From the NCBI RefSeq assembly GCF_002994745.2, contig NC_037093.1, forward strand, positions 13,248,400 to 13,312,399: a stretch of 64,000 nucleotides of DNA. Reading direction: 5' to 3'. The DNA comes from Rosa chinensis. Taxonomy: Eukaryota; Streptophyta; Magnoliopsida; Rosales; Rosaceae. A program made the translations under genes and the position numbers. Shown here in pieces: positions 43,844 through 56,602 of this stretch. The notes under the pieces were generated by a model. That model was not told the origin of the DNA. It saw nothing but the letters and a program-made list of their open reading frames with translations, and did not search any database. Each line of letters starts with the position of its first letter. Within the stretch, counting starts at the first letter, position 1.

Positions 43844-44355
43844 TGTACTTACATGAGCATTTGCCAAGCATAATTAGCTATAATGAGCTACGCTCGCACT
43901 ACCGCCAGCAGTACCAACAACTATCAACGGTGTAACCTACGGAAACATAGCCAAGCAGGCTATCACCTGAGCCTTGGCTCGTCCCTAGATCACCTCTGAC
44001 ACGTCGACATGCCAAGATGGCCTCTCTGAAGCATCAGATGCTGGGAACTGAAGCATATAAGTCCCACATCGAAAACAAGGAAGAGGTCAGCCTCTTCCCC
44101 ACCCATAAAAGGTCCACTCCATTCTCCTCATTAATTACGCATTTACTACTCACCTACTGTTATTCTGTCAATATAAATACATTAATTAACTTAAGCATTG
44201 GAGAAGAGAAGACCATCCAGTGCGGTCTCCTTTTGACGCCCTTTGTATTTCATTTGACAGATAGCGGAAGCTCTGAGAACATTACAAGTAGTGGTCCGTC
44301 CATCTGGCCAACATTAATCAAGGATTTGGCTACCAACTAATCTCAGACATCAACA
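43844..44355 (+). repeat. Tat-2 3' LTR
   Basis: Begins TGTACTTACATGAGC and ends CATCAACA. It aligns with the 5' LTR at 14963-15476. Its TATA box is mutated to CATAAAA (44104-44110). The visible divergence between the two LTRs is much larger than between the Athila-like LTRs, so Tat-2 is the older insertion, as nesting also requires. Confidence 0.85.
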
Positions 44356-45055
44356 CCCTGAAACCCTAAAATTGTCGCCATGAAACCCTAGAAACCACCA
44401 CCGCACATATCTAAACCCTTGATCCCAGATGCCCAAAACTAGCAGCGAAACCACCAGAACTAGCCCGAAAACCACCGAACTAGCCACCGAAAATTCTTGA
44501 ACCGGCCCCATTAGCCTCACCAGCCCTAGCCTAGCTTGCCTCTGCGCGCGCATCTGCACCCCTCCGCCAACACTATTAGCCTCGCTTGCCCTAGTGTTAG
44601 CCTCGCTACGGACAGCCCTTGAGTAGCAGCCCCACACATCCTCCAGGCGTGATGGCCTCGCCTGTCTGCGACCTCTGCCGACAGCTTTCAACAGCGTTAG
44701 CCTCGCAGCAACCCTGAGAGAGTTAACCTCCCTAACGATGTGGTTAGCCTCGTCGATGACAAGCCCGCGCACCCTTGTGCCTAGCGTTAGCCTCGCTAGC
44801 ACAAGCAGCAGCCCTGTTAGCATAGCTAGAAGCCTTTACAGAAGTTTTCTGGCGACCTACCGACGGTTTCCGGCCAACAATTACCACCTCTGGCAACTTT
44901 TCCAGCCAAAATTTTCTTGTGACCTATTTCGAGGTCATTTTTACTAAAAGTTCCCATTTTTGAGTTTTTCTTCTTTTTCTCGGGGACTTGCAATCTCTCT
45001 TCTTCTACCCCTCTTTCTTCTTTCATGAGGAGACCTAAGTTGAACTGTGGGGGTT
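44356..45055. other. Unassigned DNA with repeated GTTAGCCTCGC phrases
   Basis: No gene recognised. GTTAGCCTCG or ATTAGCCTCG recurs seven or so times between 44510 and 44800, irregularly spaced. The minus strand has a 157-codon frame (44823-44350) that I do not recognise. From ~44840 the sequence turns T/C-rich and may be the remains of the copia 5' LTR. That LTR has no matching partner in the window. Confidence 0.35.
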
Positions 45056-45301
45056 AGTGCTATGTCAAAGCTTGGAGCTTGTCAAGATCTCCTAACTTAG
45101 AGTTTTTTGAGAATATATGATGGACCACATACACATTATTATTTTGATCTAATCCAATACCTCTTAGAATCAAATTTCTTGAGAGCGATCACGCTTAGAA
45201 ATTCCTAATTTCTTGAGAGCGACTATGCTCAGAAATTTATATTGTTTTCGTGCTCGCTTTTTCCTCTCCGAAAGTAACCATTTTTCTTATTCTCTTTCAA
45301 G

Positions 45302-46330
45302 ATGAGTAACCTGAACAAATTGGACTTTGCTCGATTAGGAACAATTGGCTCTGAATATCATAAGTGAGTTTGTGATGTCCGCCAGCATCCCAAGGCTGAA
45401 GGAATCCTGGATATGATTCTTGAGCCTAGCGAGGACTTGCTAACTGTTGAGCAAGCTCAAGCTTTGGAAAAGCAAATATAGCAGCCTTGGAGGAAAATAA
45501 GGTGAAAGCCATCATCCTACTTGTCATATGGATGATTCTCTCTAGTACGAGTATATGAATGAAGAAGACCCCAGAAGGATGTGGGTCTCACTCGAAGAAC
45601 ACTTTGTTAACATCCTTGACTCCCTGCTTCCTGACCTAGAAGTGAGATGACATAATCTCCGCTTCTGTGATTTCAGGACAGTTCTTGACTAAAACTTAGA
45701 AGCACTTCATATTAAATCCTTGATGGAATTATGTGGAAAAGATATCACAGATGCAATGTTGAGTGAGAGGACTCTGTCTACCTTCCCCATCTCTGTTTTG
45801 ATGGTTGCTAAGAACTATTTAATCGATGTTACCACAGGACGGATCACAAGGTTTTATGAGCTCATTGGAGCTATGAATGTTGCTGAAAAGCATGACAACA
45901 TCCTTGTGAAGAACTATAATTCAAGGCCTGTGGGACTATAGCATATTTTAGAATCCAATTATAGTCGCGCCCCTAAGGGAGGGCGCCTTGAGAAAAACCC
46001 TAAATCTAGGGACATTTCTAGACATTCTGGTCCATATTTTCACTCTATTGAGGAACGTAACCGCCAAAATAGGCGAACACGAAACCGAAGAGGTTAACGT
46101 GGAAAGAGAGAGGGAGGCAACGACTTTGGTCATGTTGGTGGCGCCACCAAGACTAAGAGCCATCCAAATGACGCTTTCAAAGCGCCTCAATCAATGGAGT
46201 TTGAGCACACATATGTATGTTCTCGATGTGGAGCATCTGGTCATTTGGCACACATTTGTAGAACTCGTGAAGATATTGTCACCGCCTACAAAGCATATTG
46301 TGAAGCAAGAGAAGCTCATTATATGAAACA
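45302..46330 (+). pseudogene. Copia gag with zinc knuckle
   Basis: Starts MSNLNKLDFARL with stops soon after. Continues through DPRRMWVSLEEHFVNI, LPDLEV, SLMELCGKDITDAMLSERTL and GAMNVAEKHDNILVKNYNSR. A basic Arg-rich region follows, then the knuckle CSRCGASGHLAHIC at 46218-46259 (C-x2-C-x4-H-x4-C), and YKAYCEAREAHYM. At least four frame breaks. Role in the intact family: nucleocapsid and RNA packaging. Confidence 0.85.
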
Positions 46331-46379
46331 AGAAAATCAAGAAGGTGATCTAGAGTGAGGGGTTGAAGACTTCAAATCT

Positions 46380-48540
46380 GGCTGAGATCAGTGGATCGCC
46401 AATTCAGTTTAAGTCTTTATTTTTTCAAGAGATGTAATAAGCAATTGCCATATATTTTGTAGTAAATACTATTGGTTTAGTTTTTCTTCAATTAGGCTCA
46501 TCCAAAGTGAGTGTGATGTCTAGGAAGATTTTGAGATAAGTGGTACTTAAGCGAGTTTTGCTCCATCGATATTTCTCTACTCACCTGGTCATATTTATTT
46601 TGGAGTTACCGAATGAAGTCAAACGACTACCATTGTTTTGCATTAGCTAATATTTGGATTAGATTCTCTTAATGGTTAAGAAACAATGATGTACTCCGTT
46701 GGTTTATGAATAAAATTTTGAGTTCTTTTCATTATGACTCAATTTTGATTCTGAGCATATTACTTTGTGACTATGATGGTTGGGCCATCAGAATTAGTTC
46801 AGGATATGGAATGGCCCAAATTCCGCTTGCCAAATGGCACTTGATTACCATCATAGAAACTCTTTACGCTCCTAGGGCTAATCGAACCCTATTGAGCCAT
46901 TCGAGCCAACGGATTCCATGAAAATGTATGTAGAGAACAAAAATGAGTTCCTTCGCAATACCTGTATTGATAGCGAATAAAGGCGCATCTTAGAGAAAGA
47001 TATGCGTTTCTCTAGTGGACTGCACGTTACCACTATTCGAGCTATTAAATCCAATAAAGTTATGAGAGAAGATCTCTTGAATTTAGATATATATTGGCTT
47101 TGTCACGACATGATAGGTCATCCTAGTCACGAGATGATGATCCATCTACTAAAGACTTCATACGGACATCCATTCTTTAGAGCGAAACGAAGCAAGAATC
47201 AAAGGTACGTTGATTCCTGGACTAAGTATGACCGCCGCCGCTGCCTCTGGCATCGCTGCCGTCCACCACCGGCCTAGGGCCTCCTTTTTCCTCCCCTAAT
47301 AATGCTATGGTTGGTGTTTCCCATGGCCATGACGCCATGGAGGGTGTTTCCCATGGTCATGACGCCATGGTTGATAGTGTAGTCACCAATTTTGCTTCAA
47401 ATAGTGTTACAGACACTCTGGCCCAACTAAAATCCTCATTGGTTGCTTCTAAGACCCCTTGCTAGTTCTATAAAGCCTATTCCTGATGGAAATTAGGACC
47501 AAGACCGTCCTATGCAAAGGATGCGAAAATACTCATTCTGTTCTGACAAAGAATCTGAGGGGATTTTGTGGATCAATTCAACCAACTTGCGGACGTTTAA
47601 ATATTTCATGATGTTGGTTGACACGCAAACACGCTGGTCACGTGTTGTGCCATTGTCCACTTGTCATGCTGCTTATACTACACTTTTAGTACATATCATA
47701 TGACAACGGGCTCACTCCTCGGATTATCTCATTCAATCAATTGGACTTGACAATGCTAGAGAGTTTACATCGAAGACTTTCGATGATTGTTGCATATCAC
47801 TGGGACTGATGTTGGAGATCATATTCTCATGTACACACCCAAATAGTCTCGCAGAAACTACTACGATGATAGCCCGGACATTGGTAATGTGCACCAATCT
47901 CCCTATATCCTCTTGGGGTGATGCAATATCGCATGTAGCTATGCTAATTTTTCTACGACCCACCGCCACATAACCTATCTCTATGTTACAGCTAGTGACT
48001 GGGTACCAGTATCTCATACTTACGCATATTTAAGTGCGCCATTTATGTGCCTATTGTGACGTTACAGCACACTGTGATGGGTCCTCATAAATGAATGGAC
48101 AATTACGTTGGATTTGAGACTCTAACAATCGTCGGCCACATAATACCCTCGCTAGGCAATCTCTTTATTGCATGTCTTGCGGATTGTCACTTTGTGAAAC
48201 AGTCTTCCGGTCATTAGGGGGAGATAAGAACATAGATGTTCAGCAAAAACGACAGGAATTGTCGTGGTCTATCCCCACTATGTCTCATCTCGATCCCTGC
48301 TAAAGTGATGAGATCACACATATATGCTGCAAACATGCTTGCAAGGATGGACATCCCTACGAAAGGACGTAGCGCCACCCTACACGGAGGTGGGCATGAC
48401 GCCAACGCCATAGAGAGTGACACTCTGGCCCTATCTAGGATGCTTGGGGGGCCCATGGGTTCGGAGGGTACTTTGGCACTACTCAATCCTTTGATCATCG
48501 ACAATCAAAATCCGTCTCACGAGAACATTTTGGATTAAGG
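46380..48540 (+). pseudogene. Copia protease remnant, GAG-pre-integrase and integrase
   Basis: Protease is barely readable around 46380-46870. GAG-pre-integrase is clear at 47080-47170 (IYWLCHDMIGHPSHEMMIHL), but its CxxC part is lost downstream. Integrase core pieces are FKYFMMLVDTQTRWSRVVPL (47585-47650) and the second Asp in LDNAREFTSKTFDD (~47745-47790). NSLAETTT carries the presumptive Glu (~47845), followed by IARTLVM. The later linker (AKVMRSHIYAANMLARMDIP at ~48300) precedes RT. Multiple stops. Confidence 0.8.
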
Positions 48541-48639
48541 TTATCGTTGGGGGACACCTTAACGTCAAAATCTATTTACGAGAATATAGAGCTCTATGAA
48601 AATTACACTAGTGTACATGAGACGTGAGATAAAAACTCC

Positions 48640-49571
48640 ATCATGATTGATGATGAATTTGCAGATTTCATAGCGCATGAGTTTGTTGAGTCCGATGATA
48701 TCAAACCACGCTCCGTTGATGAATAATGAATGCTAATGTAGAGAAATTTGGCCTAAATAGAAAGAGGAAGGTTTATAGAGCCAGTGATGCTAATACTTCC
48801 TAACATAAAACATATTGACTAAGGGGTATTCATTAGAAAGCGTGATGAGAAAAGGAGATGGTAATCTTACCTTATGGCTCAAGGCTTCTCATAAAAAGCC
48901 CTGAAATCGACTACGATGAGACATATTATCCACTAATAGATGTCATAACACTCCACTATCTTGTCAGTTTGGTAGTTTCCGGATAAATGAACATGCAACT
49001 TATGAATGTGGTCACTACGTATCTCTATGGGGATCTAGATACGGAATATACATGAATGTTCATGGTGAACTTCATTTACCTAAGTCAAGTGGCTCTAGAC
49101 TACAGAGCGCATTTGCGATAAGGTTAAAATGCTCACTAAGTGACTACTTGATTGGGAAGGGATATGTAAATGCCCGTTCGTTTTCATATCAAGTTCAGGA
49201 TTCTATCGCGGTTCATGTTAGTGACATGATCTTCATTCGAAGCCTTTAAAGAGTTGATGGAAACCGCTGAACACTTGAAATCTAAGTTTGAGATGAAGGA
49301 TCTTGGGAGAACATTATTTTGTCTCGGTTTGGAACTTGAGTACCGTGTTAATGGATGCTTAGGCATTTTGACAAGGTCCAGCCTACAAGCATGCCCGTGA
49401 TCGTCTGTAGGCTTGATGCTAAAAAGGATCCTCTTCCGAAAGATGACGACGAAGATGTGCTAGAGGCAGAAGTGCCCTACATAAGTATAATAGGCACATT
49501 ATTGTACTTAGCTCAATGCATAAGACCGGACATCTCATATGTAGTGAACTTGTTAGCTAGGTATAGCTTCG
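48640..49571 (+). pseudogene. Copia reverse transcriptase, 5' portion
   Basis: Readable blocks: the 'MAQGF' box with YDETY (~48870-48930), VVTTYLYGDLDTEIYM (~49010-49055), VSDMIFI (~49222-49240), SKFEMKDLGRTLFCLGLELE (~49281-49340) and GTLLYLAQCIRPDISYVVNLLARYS (~49495-49567). The catalytic YVDD has become HVSD, so the enzyme would be dead even without the stops. The frame is cut after LLARYS by the TG.. terminus of the insertion at 49572. Confidence 0.85.
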
Positions 49572-49572
49572 T

Positions 49573-51208
49573 GTTAGCATTGAAGCAACCCTCAAGTGCA
49601 AGAGGTACAAGTTATAGAATAGGGGATTAAGTAAGGATGTCGAACCCACGAGGATTGGTAAATCCTTTAATAGCTAGGGAAAACCTAAGGAAAAACTAGA
49701 AGAATATGCAAATGTACAATCACAAACAAAGGCTCACAAGTGAACCAAAGTTCATGGTGAGTATGTGCAAGATGGTGTGTAGAGATTTGATTTTGATTTT
49801 GAGGTTGGTTTCTATTCAAATTGAAACAATGAAGGCAAGTAATATAAACTAAGCTAAACTAGACAAGTTGTTATCAAATGGATAGGAGTTAGGGCATTAG
49901 GTTTCACCTTTTGCCTCCCTTGCAAGCATTAAAGCAATTGAATATGAATGATGAAATGCTAATTGTCCAACTACCCTCTTAGCATCTGGATAAGACTACT
50001 AAGGCTTAAACCCCTTTCATTTTATTAACTCTAACTGGATAAGTTTAGAGCTAACTACCTATAGACAAATTCAATTACCAGATAGGTCTCAATTCTTTGC
50101 TCCTAAATGCATAAAGCTTAGAGTTTAGGTAACCAAGGAAGCAAACCAATCCTATCTCTAGGTTATTTTAGCTCACTACCCTCACATGCACACATGGTGT
50201 GCTTTCATGCTCCCTTTTTCCCTAAAGGTAATCAATCTCTAGGAAAAACTTCATGTCATGGAAAACACATAACTCAAATTGATTAGGTCTAAGTAATGCA
50301 TTCAACTATTGACTTAGCATGTGAGAATGACAACATGAATTTGCATCAATTTATAAACAAAAGCATCAATACAAGCAAGTTTGGCTAGGGCTTTCAACCC
50401 TAGCCCCAACTAGTTCACTACTCACACATAACTAGATACACAAGCTTCAACATTCTATTAAACATCAAATACATAAAGAGATAGAGAGTAAAGGGTGACT
50501 AGTGATGATGGCGGAAGAGGTGGTGGACATGGGTCTCCAAGAACATGATGTGGTAGTAGTCACCTCCTTCTCCTTGCTCCAAGCTCTTGATATTGGTAAG
50601 AATAGTGAAATTTGGAATCTCTAAGGTGAGTTGTGGTGTTGAGTGGTGGAGGAAATGGAGGTTGTAATGGTGGAAATGGAGGTTTTAGAGGTGGAGATGG
50701 TGGTGTCTTCTCTAGAGAGAAAAATAGATCTTGGATAGGATGGAGATGATTGAATGGAGTCAAGAATGCTGAATAATTGGTCTTTGGCCTCTTTTTGATC
50801 AGCTAGGTGTGTCATTTTTGGTCCCCAAGTGTGCAAGAGATGCTCTTACACCATTGTCCCCCAAATGGTCCAAAATTGGCAAGGTGATAAAAGGACAAGG
50901 TGTAGGGAGATATTTGAATTTCAAGTGATGGGAGATTCTCACCACCATGGTCCTCCTTTGCTGGAGAAAAGACCCTCCATGAGTGGCAGCTCGCCGGAAA
51001 AGTTTGCCGGAAAGTCGCCGGAAAAATCGCCCGAAAAGTCAATTTGCAATTTTCTTCCAATCTCTGTGTCTTCTTCCCCTAGCTTCAAATCTCCGCATTT
51101 CAAGCCTCAAATAGTCATTTTATTCTCAATGCAAGGTTTCCTATAAATAAAAGGAAATGGATTAAAAAGAGTAAAATAGCATGGAAGACAAATCAATTTT
51201 CATAATTA
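49573..51208. other. Body of LTR unit D, no gene
   Basis: AT-rich, no long conserved frame. A GGAGGT-rich stretch lies at 50510-50720. A CGCCGGAAAAG repeat occurs near 50990-51035 (three copies of GCCGGAAAA). The region near 49640 has GATGTCGAACCCACGAGGAT, a phrase I associate with plant LTR repeats from memory. Confidence 0.5.
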
Positions 51209-51211
51209 TGG

Positions 51212-51500
51212 CACTACAAAAATAAATTGCAATGGCCACAGCGCAATGCCGTCGCAAAAGCCTCTTTTGCCGTCACAAAAGAGCATTGGCGACGGCTCTG
51301 TGACGGCAATTCTTCAGTAGCGGTTGGTGGCGTCGCCAATGGTATTTGCCACGGTAATTCGCCGTCGCAAGACTATTAGCGACGGCAAACGTTTGCCGTC
51401 GCAAGGATTTTGTGACTGCAAAATGCCGTCACAAATACCAATGGCGATGCCACCAACCGCTACTGAATTTTTTTGCCGTCACCAAAAGTCATTTGCTACG
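51212..51500. repeat. Left subterminal region of CACTA-2 with GCCGTCGC words and a long inverted repeat
   Basis: Words such as TTGCCGTCGCAA, GCGACGGCAA and GCCGTCACAAA recur about ten times. An inverted repeat pairs 51314-51349 (CAGTAGCGGTTGGTGGCGTC...) with 51434-51469 (...CCACCAACCGCTACTG). Similar GCGACGGCA words lie at the right end (58120-58375). Confidence 0.85.
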
Positions 51501-52964
51501 GAAAAAATGCCTAACTCAAAAATATTATCAAATGCATGCCGTTTTTTTTTTTAATGAATGAAAACTATACAAAAAGGAATGAAACTTATATAAAAGGAAA
51601 TGTTACACTTTAATTTTCCTCATAAATGTTACAAAATGAATGAAGCTTCTACCAAAATTTACAAGATCGATAATTAAGCTTTACAAGTTAGTTATTTTCC
51701 TCTACTTCAAGATGAACTTTGCAGGGATCTTCCTCGATCTACTTCATGTACCAATTACTCTAGTGTTGTTGCAAGCCTCCTATAACAGAAAGTCAGAAAT
51801 CTTCAAGCATTCATTAAAGAAAAAAAAAGCTGGAAAATTAATGGGAAATGTACACATGACATAGATATTGTTCATACCAGTACATACAATTAATATTTCA
51901 CTTGAACTCTTAATTACTTTTTGACATTTTGAGTCAGCAAGTGTGCTAAATCCAGGTCTTTCTACGATTAAAGCTAGAGTAGTTGATTTGAAGAATGTTA
52001 AATCCATAGTTCCATACTTACCTCGAAACATGTCTGAATTTCCATTCATTATATATCATGAAGATCCCTTCCAATTAGTTCCTGAATAGGGGCTGCTGCG
52101 AGTAATCCTGAAGGAACACGAAAAATTATTCAATTCATGCATAAGTCTAAGTTACATGCACTGTAAATAGAATTTCAAGTTACATGCATAGGTCTCAAAT
52201 GACAAATAGGACATGCTCATAACAGTATATGTGTATCTAAGTTGATGAAATAGTATATGTAGTCAATGTCACAAAGTATGCTGCCATAACATTTTCCTGC
52301 ACTTGCAAAATTCACAGGTTATATTAGAACAGGAAACTTCGAATATACAAGTGCAACTATAGTACTAAAATATAGCAGTCTAGTCAAATAAAGGAGAGCT
52401 CAAAACAAAAATCAGTCTCCTTGATTTTCCTGCACCAACAAATCGCTAAACTGCTCAAGTTTCCAATAAAACACCAACTTCAATACACAGCTCCACTGGA
52501 TTAAATAGAACGCAATAGAATTATAGGTTAACTAAAACCATTAGACTGAGCTTCCACCTTCAGTTTCGATGTGGACAAGAGAAGTATCCAACCATTGTAT
52601 GATGATCAAATATTGCATATTCAACCATTGTAAGATGATCAAATACTTGCAAAAGTGGCCAACTAATGGCATCTAATGCCTATATTTGTGTTAAACTGCC
52701 TACATCTTCTAGCATTCATATGCAGCATGTCCTAACCTATGTAAAGGAATACTTAAGTCACAAAATAGTCTGCAACTCATTGGCTAATGTACAAAACACG
52801 AATCATAACTCCTAGCATGAAAAAGACAGCACAGCACAGAAATAAAAAGCAAGATCCATACCTGGAAAGTATGTAATTTTGTTTAATCTGGCTACCTGAA
52901 AAGACAACATCAAACTCTTAAAATATATTTAATACATACCAAGCTGAACCAAAACCATAGAAGT
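51501..52964. other. CACTA-2 interior, left of the solo LTR; no gene recognised
   Basis: AT-rich DNA. The minus strand has an 89-codon frame (52049-51780) that I do not recognise. Other short frames carry no motif. Possibly intron or 3'-region sequence of captured genes. Confidence 0.4.
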
Positions 52965-52969
52965 GAGAC

Positions 52970-55484
52970 TGTTACACCCCGTATCCAATTACTTTTTTTT
53001 TTCTGAGTCTAAAGTAATTATTATATGTTTTACCATCTTTGATTTCAGTTTTTATCAATTAAGGGGTTGGTAGAAGTTGACTTTTTATGGGTTAACAATT
53101 TGAGAAATTTTCCTTCACGTAAGTTGTAGGGGATGTTAAACCGAGTCCGTGGACATGTGGTACACTTAAATCAGAGTTCATATGTGAAAGTTTTAGCTTA
53201 AAATGTGGAAGTTACTGTTCATGGCAATAAAAATATATATATGGAAAGTTGCCACTGTAGGTTTCCATTTTCGGAAACCCACAGTAACTCTCTCTCTCCT
53301 CTCCCCCGACTTTTCTTCCTTCCCTTTTCGGGTTCTTCTTCCTCCCTTCGATTCCACGTCTTCCGGCCACCAACCAGCCACCACAGGAGCGCCTCCCTCC
53401 TCTCTGCACCCTAGTGGCCTTAGATTGTGGCGATTTGGCCGAGGAACCTTGGATCGAAGCAAAGTTCTTCATAGCTGCAGTTTGGGGTTTTCGTCGGTTT
53501 CCGGCGATTCCGGCCGTCTCCGGCCACCAAACCGGCGTCGAAGGTGGGGTTTTCGTCAAGGATAATTTTTCCCCTAGTCTCAAGTCACGATTTGTAGTGT
53601 GGAGGGAAAATCGAGCAAAACCCGATCCTAGGGTTTTGAATTTTCTGGAAATTTTTCACCGGCCGAATTGGAGCTTTTCAAGGTAAAATTGGAATGTGTT
53701 GTAGTTGAGAAAATTGTTGGGTCTGTTGTGATGTTCCTGTTGCCGGAATTTGGTGGCTATCGGAGGTAGTGGATGGCGCGTGGTGGCGCGTAGAGCTGCG
53801 TTTTATTTACTGTTTTGGCTCCATAAATCCTTTAATGATTGTAGAATTTTATACATGAAGTTTGGTGGAAATTGGAGGAATTAAGAATTGAGCATGAATT
53901 GTTGTGAATTCGATCGCCGAATTTCTTTCGAATTCACTTTAGAATATATATATCGATGAATGAATATTATTAGAGAATTACGGATGGATTTGATGTGAAT
54001 TAAGGAGTTGGATTTTGAAGGGGGACGTTCTGAATTTCAATTTCTAATTATCGTAAAGTTAATTTCCGTCCTGTAAATATATTTTTACGAGTGCTATTCG
54101 TACAGGACGAGAGGAGTCTTTGTATGAGGAAAATACCGAGCGACGTCAGGATTGACACTTTTATTTTCAAAGAATGATGCATGCATTTATTTATTTGTTT
54201 CTGAGATGATAATTTGTTTATCGTATTACTTTCTCGAGCATATGGTTATTTTCGGAAATGGTTTTGGATATTTGATTATTTGAAGATTTTATGGCGTGCG
54301 GGGTCACGTCATTGGAATATGTTTATTTTCTCTTATTTATTTTTGAATTTGAGTTTATCTTGGCGTGTGGGACACATCATGGGAATTTTTTTGCGAGATC
54401 AGTTGGGGAAGCCTTATGTATTTATGATTCTACTGTGGTTTTCGGATTTTCTTTTGCCATATTTGGGTGACTTATCATTGCTAGCTTTGATCTTCCGCCT
54501 TTGTGGCGAGGTGATGGGATCACCGAAGCCCTCCACCTTTGTGGCGCTGGTTACTGTCTCTGTGACAGTAATTCTGAAGCCCAGTATCCTATCGCTAAAC
54601 TTAGTGGTGTAAGGGTATATTACGGGAGTAATGGGAGTACTTTTGCCTGGGAGGCTATCACCTGAGCCTGGGAGGCTCACTTGTATGGCTATCGTCTTCC
54701 CCTACTCACTTTACTATTTTTGACTAGCGGGGCTAGTTCGATTTCCCTTTAACCAGCGGGGCTGGTCCTATTTTCTTGAGTATCGGAGTTTCAATCTTTT
54801 CATTTAGTTTGTGACTAGCGGGGCTAGTCGGTTTTTCTAGTACAGAACTTCTCTTGGTTTGTTTTCCTTAAACATTGCATGCATCGGGAGTTTATAGAGA
54901 AATAAATGGGGAAAGTATTAAATTCCTTTTTTTTAAAATTGTTTGTTTTTGTCCACTCACGCTAACGTGTTTTCAGTACTTTTCCCCTGGGCCCTTCGGT
55001 TTCAAATGCCCAGTTTACATAATTGCTGCTCGGCGTTCAGGAGTGAGCCATAGTGACCGCATTCGCTTCCGTCATCACATTTCGTAGGTTACCTGTTTAA
55101 CCTATTGTACTCTATGTTAATTTACGTTCCTAGAATTGCTCTGATTACTATGGGATTCATGACCCAGACTTGTAATGAATTATATTTGAGGTCTACGACC
55201 TAACTTTGTGAATTGTGGTATCTTAAATCTTGGAGTTTCTTAGACTTGAAGTATTTGATATACTATTATTATTTTTGAGTTTGAGTTGGTTGAATTATGG
55301 GAGCAGGGTGGCTCCAGGAGTATGTGGTTGGATTTTTTTTGGAAGTGAAATTTGTTTTCCACAGGTTTTTGGGTTGTCCATTTTTAAGTGAGTTTATGCC
55401 GAAATTTTTGGTAAACCTTCTTTAAAAGTGGGTCCCGCAGGGCCACTTTGGATTTCAGGGTGGAATCCGGGGCGAGCCTTGTCA
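52970..55484 (+). mobile_element. Solo LTR (copy S2, 2515 bp) in CACTA-2
   Basis: Begins TGTTACACCCCGTATCC and ends GGCGAGCCTTGTCA. Flanked by perfect GAGAC duplications (52965-52969 and 55485-55489). It matches S1 (35100-37687) throughout, apart from a diverged 150-base stretch at 53310-53440. No internal element domains, so a solo LTR left by LTR-LTR recombination. Confidence 0.88.
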
Positions 55485-55489
55485 GAGAC

Positions 55490-56585
55490 AGGGAGCCAAG
55501 ATAACTAGCACTCTATAAAAAGTATAGTGAAACAAACCAACCAATTCATATGAACAGGTGGGGTGATCAACTCTTCACTCATTGCAGCAGTGCTAAATCA
55601 ACTGACACTTCTCCTTGAAGATCACATCAGAAACAATTTCATTATTAGAAATATGTCGTGGCTAAAAACGTTTATTATCAGGGGCTATCAAGAACACCCT
55701 AAAAATGCATTGCTGCTTGCATAAAGAAATCCTGTTCTCATTCTCGCCTAACTCAATACCTAGAAAACATACTCTAGAGGTAGTTCTCTAGTTTTATTGA
55801 CATAAGGAAATAGAATGAGATGCCTGCTAGATTGCTACTAGGTACAAGTACTGAAAACTATTAAGTTCTGTTGAATCAGATGCAATGGTTGTAATTGCAA
55901 TTCAATTTTGCACCAATTACTAAATATAAACCCAAATAAGTTTTATATACTAAACAACAGAGCAATGAACAAATACTAAAAAGAACATATAAATATATTA
56001 GACTATAAAAAAAAAAAAAAGAAGACTCACCATGTGCTCCCAAATTACTACTACATCATTCGGAAATATCTATTTAACACACACATATATATTTAGCTGT
56101 GTGGAAGCTATTCAATAAACCCAAATTAGCAACTGGAAAGAACACCAGTTAAGGTCAAGATCACTTACCGGAAATGTAGGCTAAGCACCCCCTCGAATCC
56201 CCACCAACCTTCTCAGCCTAAGACAATTATATGAATTCCATGAGTACTTACCTCCCAGAATTCATCACTAGAATACCCAAATTTGGATTTCGTTGAAAGA
56301 CCTTAAAATGATGGCAATTCCATAAATCCAAACCTAGAATTACTCGAATGCGTCTAAAAATACACAATGAAGACTTACTAAGGGGATTACAGCACGAATT
56401 TACCTTGGGCATCCAAGCTTGAAGTTCCTCTTCTTTCCCCCAATTTGCTGAATCTACCTTCTGTATCTATCAAAACCCCACACTGAAATCAGAAAAACAC
56501 GACCCCAGCAAACCCTCCTACCTAGTAGCTAAATACCAAAAATCCCTTAAACAAACCTTTTTTTTTTCCAGTTGTTACAGGAACA
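55490..56585. other. CACTA-2 interior between solo LTR and Ran exons; no gene recognised
   Basis: AT-rich, intron-like. It may hold further captured exons or 3' sequence on the minus strand, but no family can be named. Confidence 0.4.
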
Positions 56586-56602
56586 TCAGCTCTTCTTTTG
56601 TT

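Larger units (their letters stand above)
14963..44355 (+). mobile_element. Tat-lineage Ty3/gypsy element Tat-2, split by a nested Athila-like element
   Basis: It has two LTRs, a primer-binding site, gag-pol, an opposite-strand gene and a pre-LTR tandem repeat in the same order as Tat-1. Pol is interrupted at 19177/37912 by the nested element. Removing 19178-37911 brings the RNase H sequence together in line with Tat-1 positions ~2940-2980. Many stops and frameshifts mean it is dead. The flanking 5-mers CCCGG (14958-14962) and CCCTG (44356-44360) differ by one base and may be the target duplication, but the first LTR base is uncertain. Confidence 0.9.
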
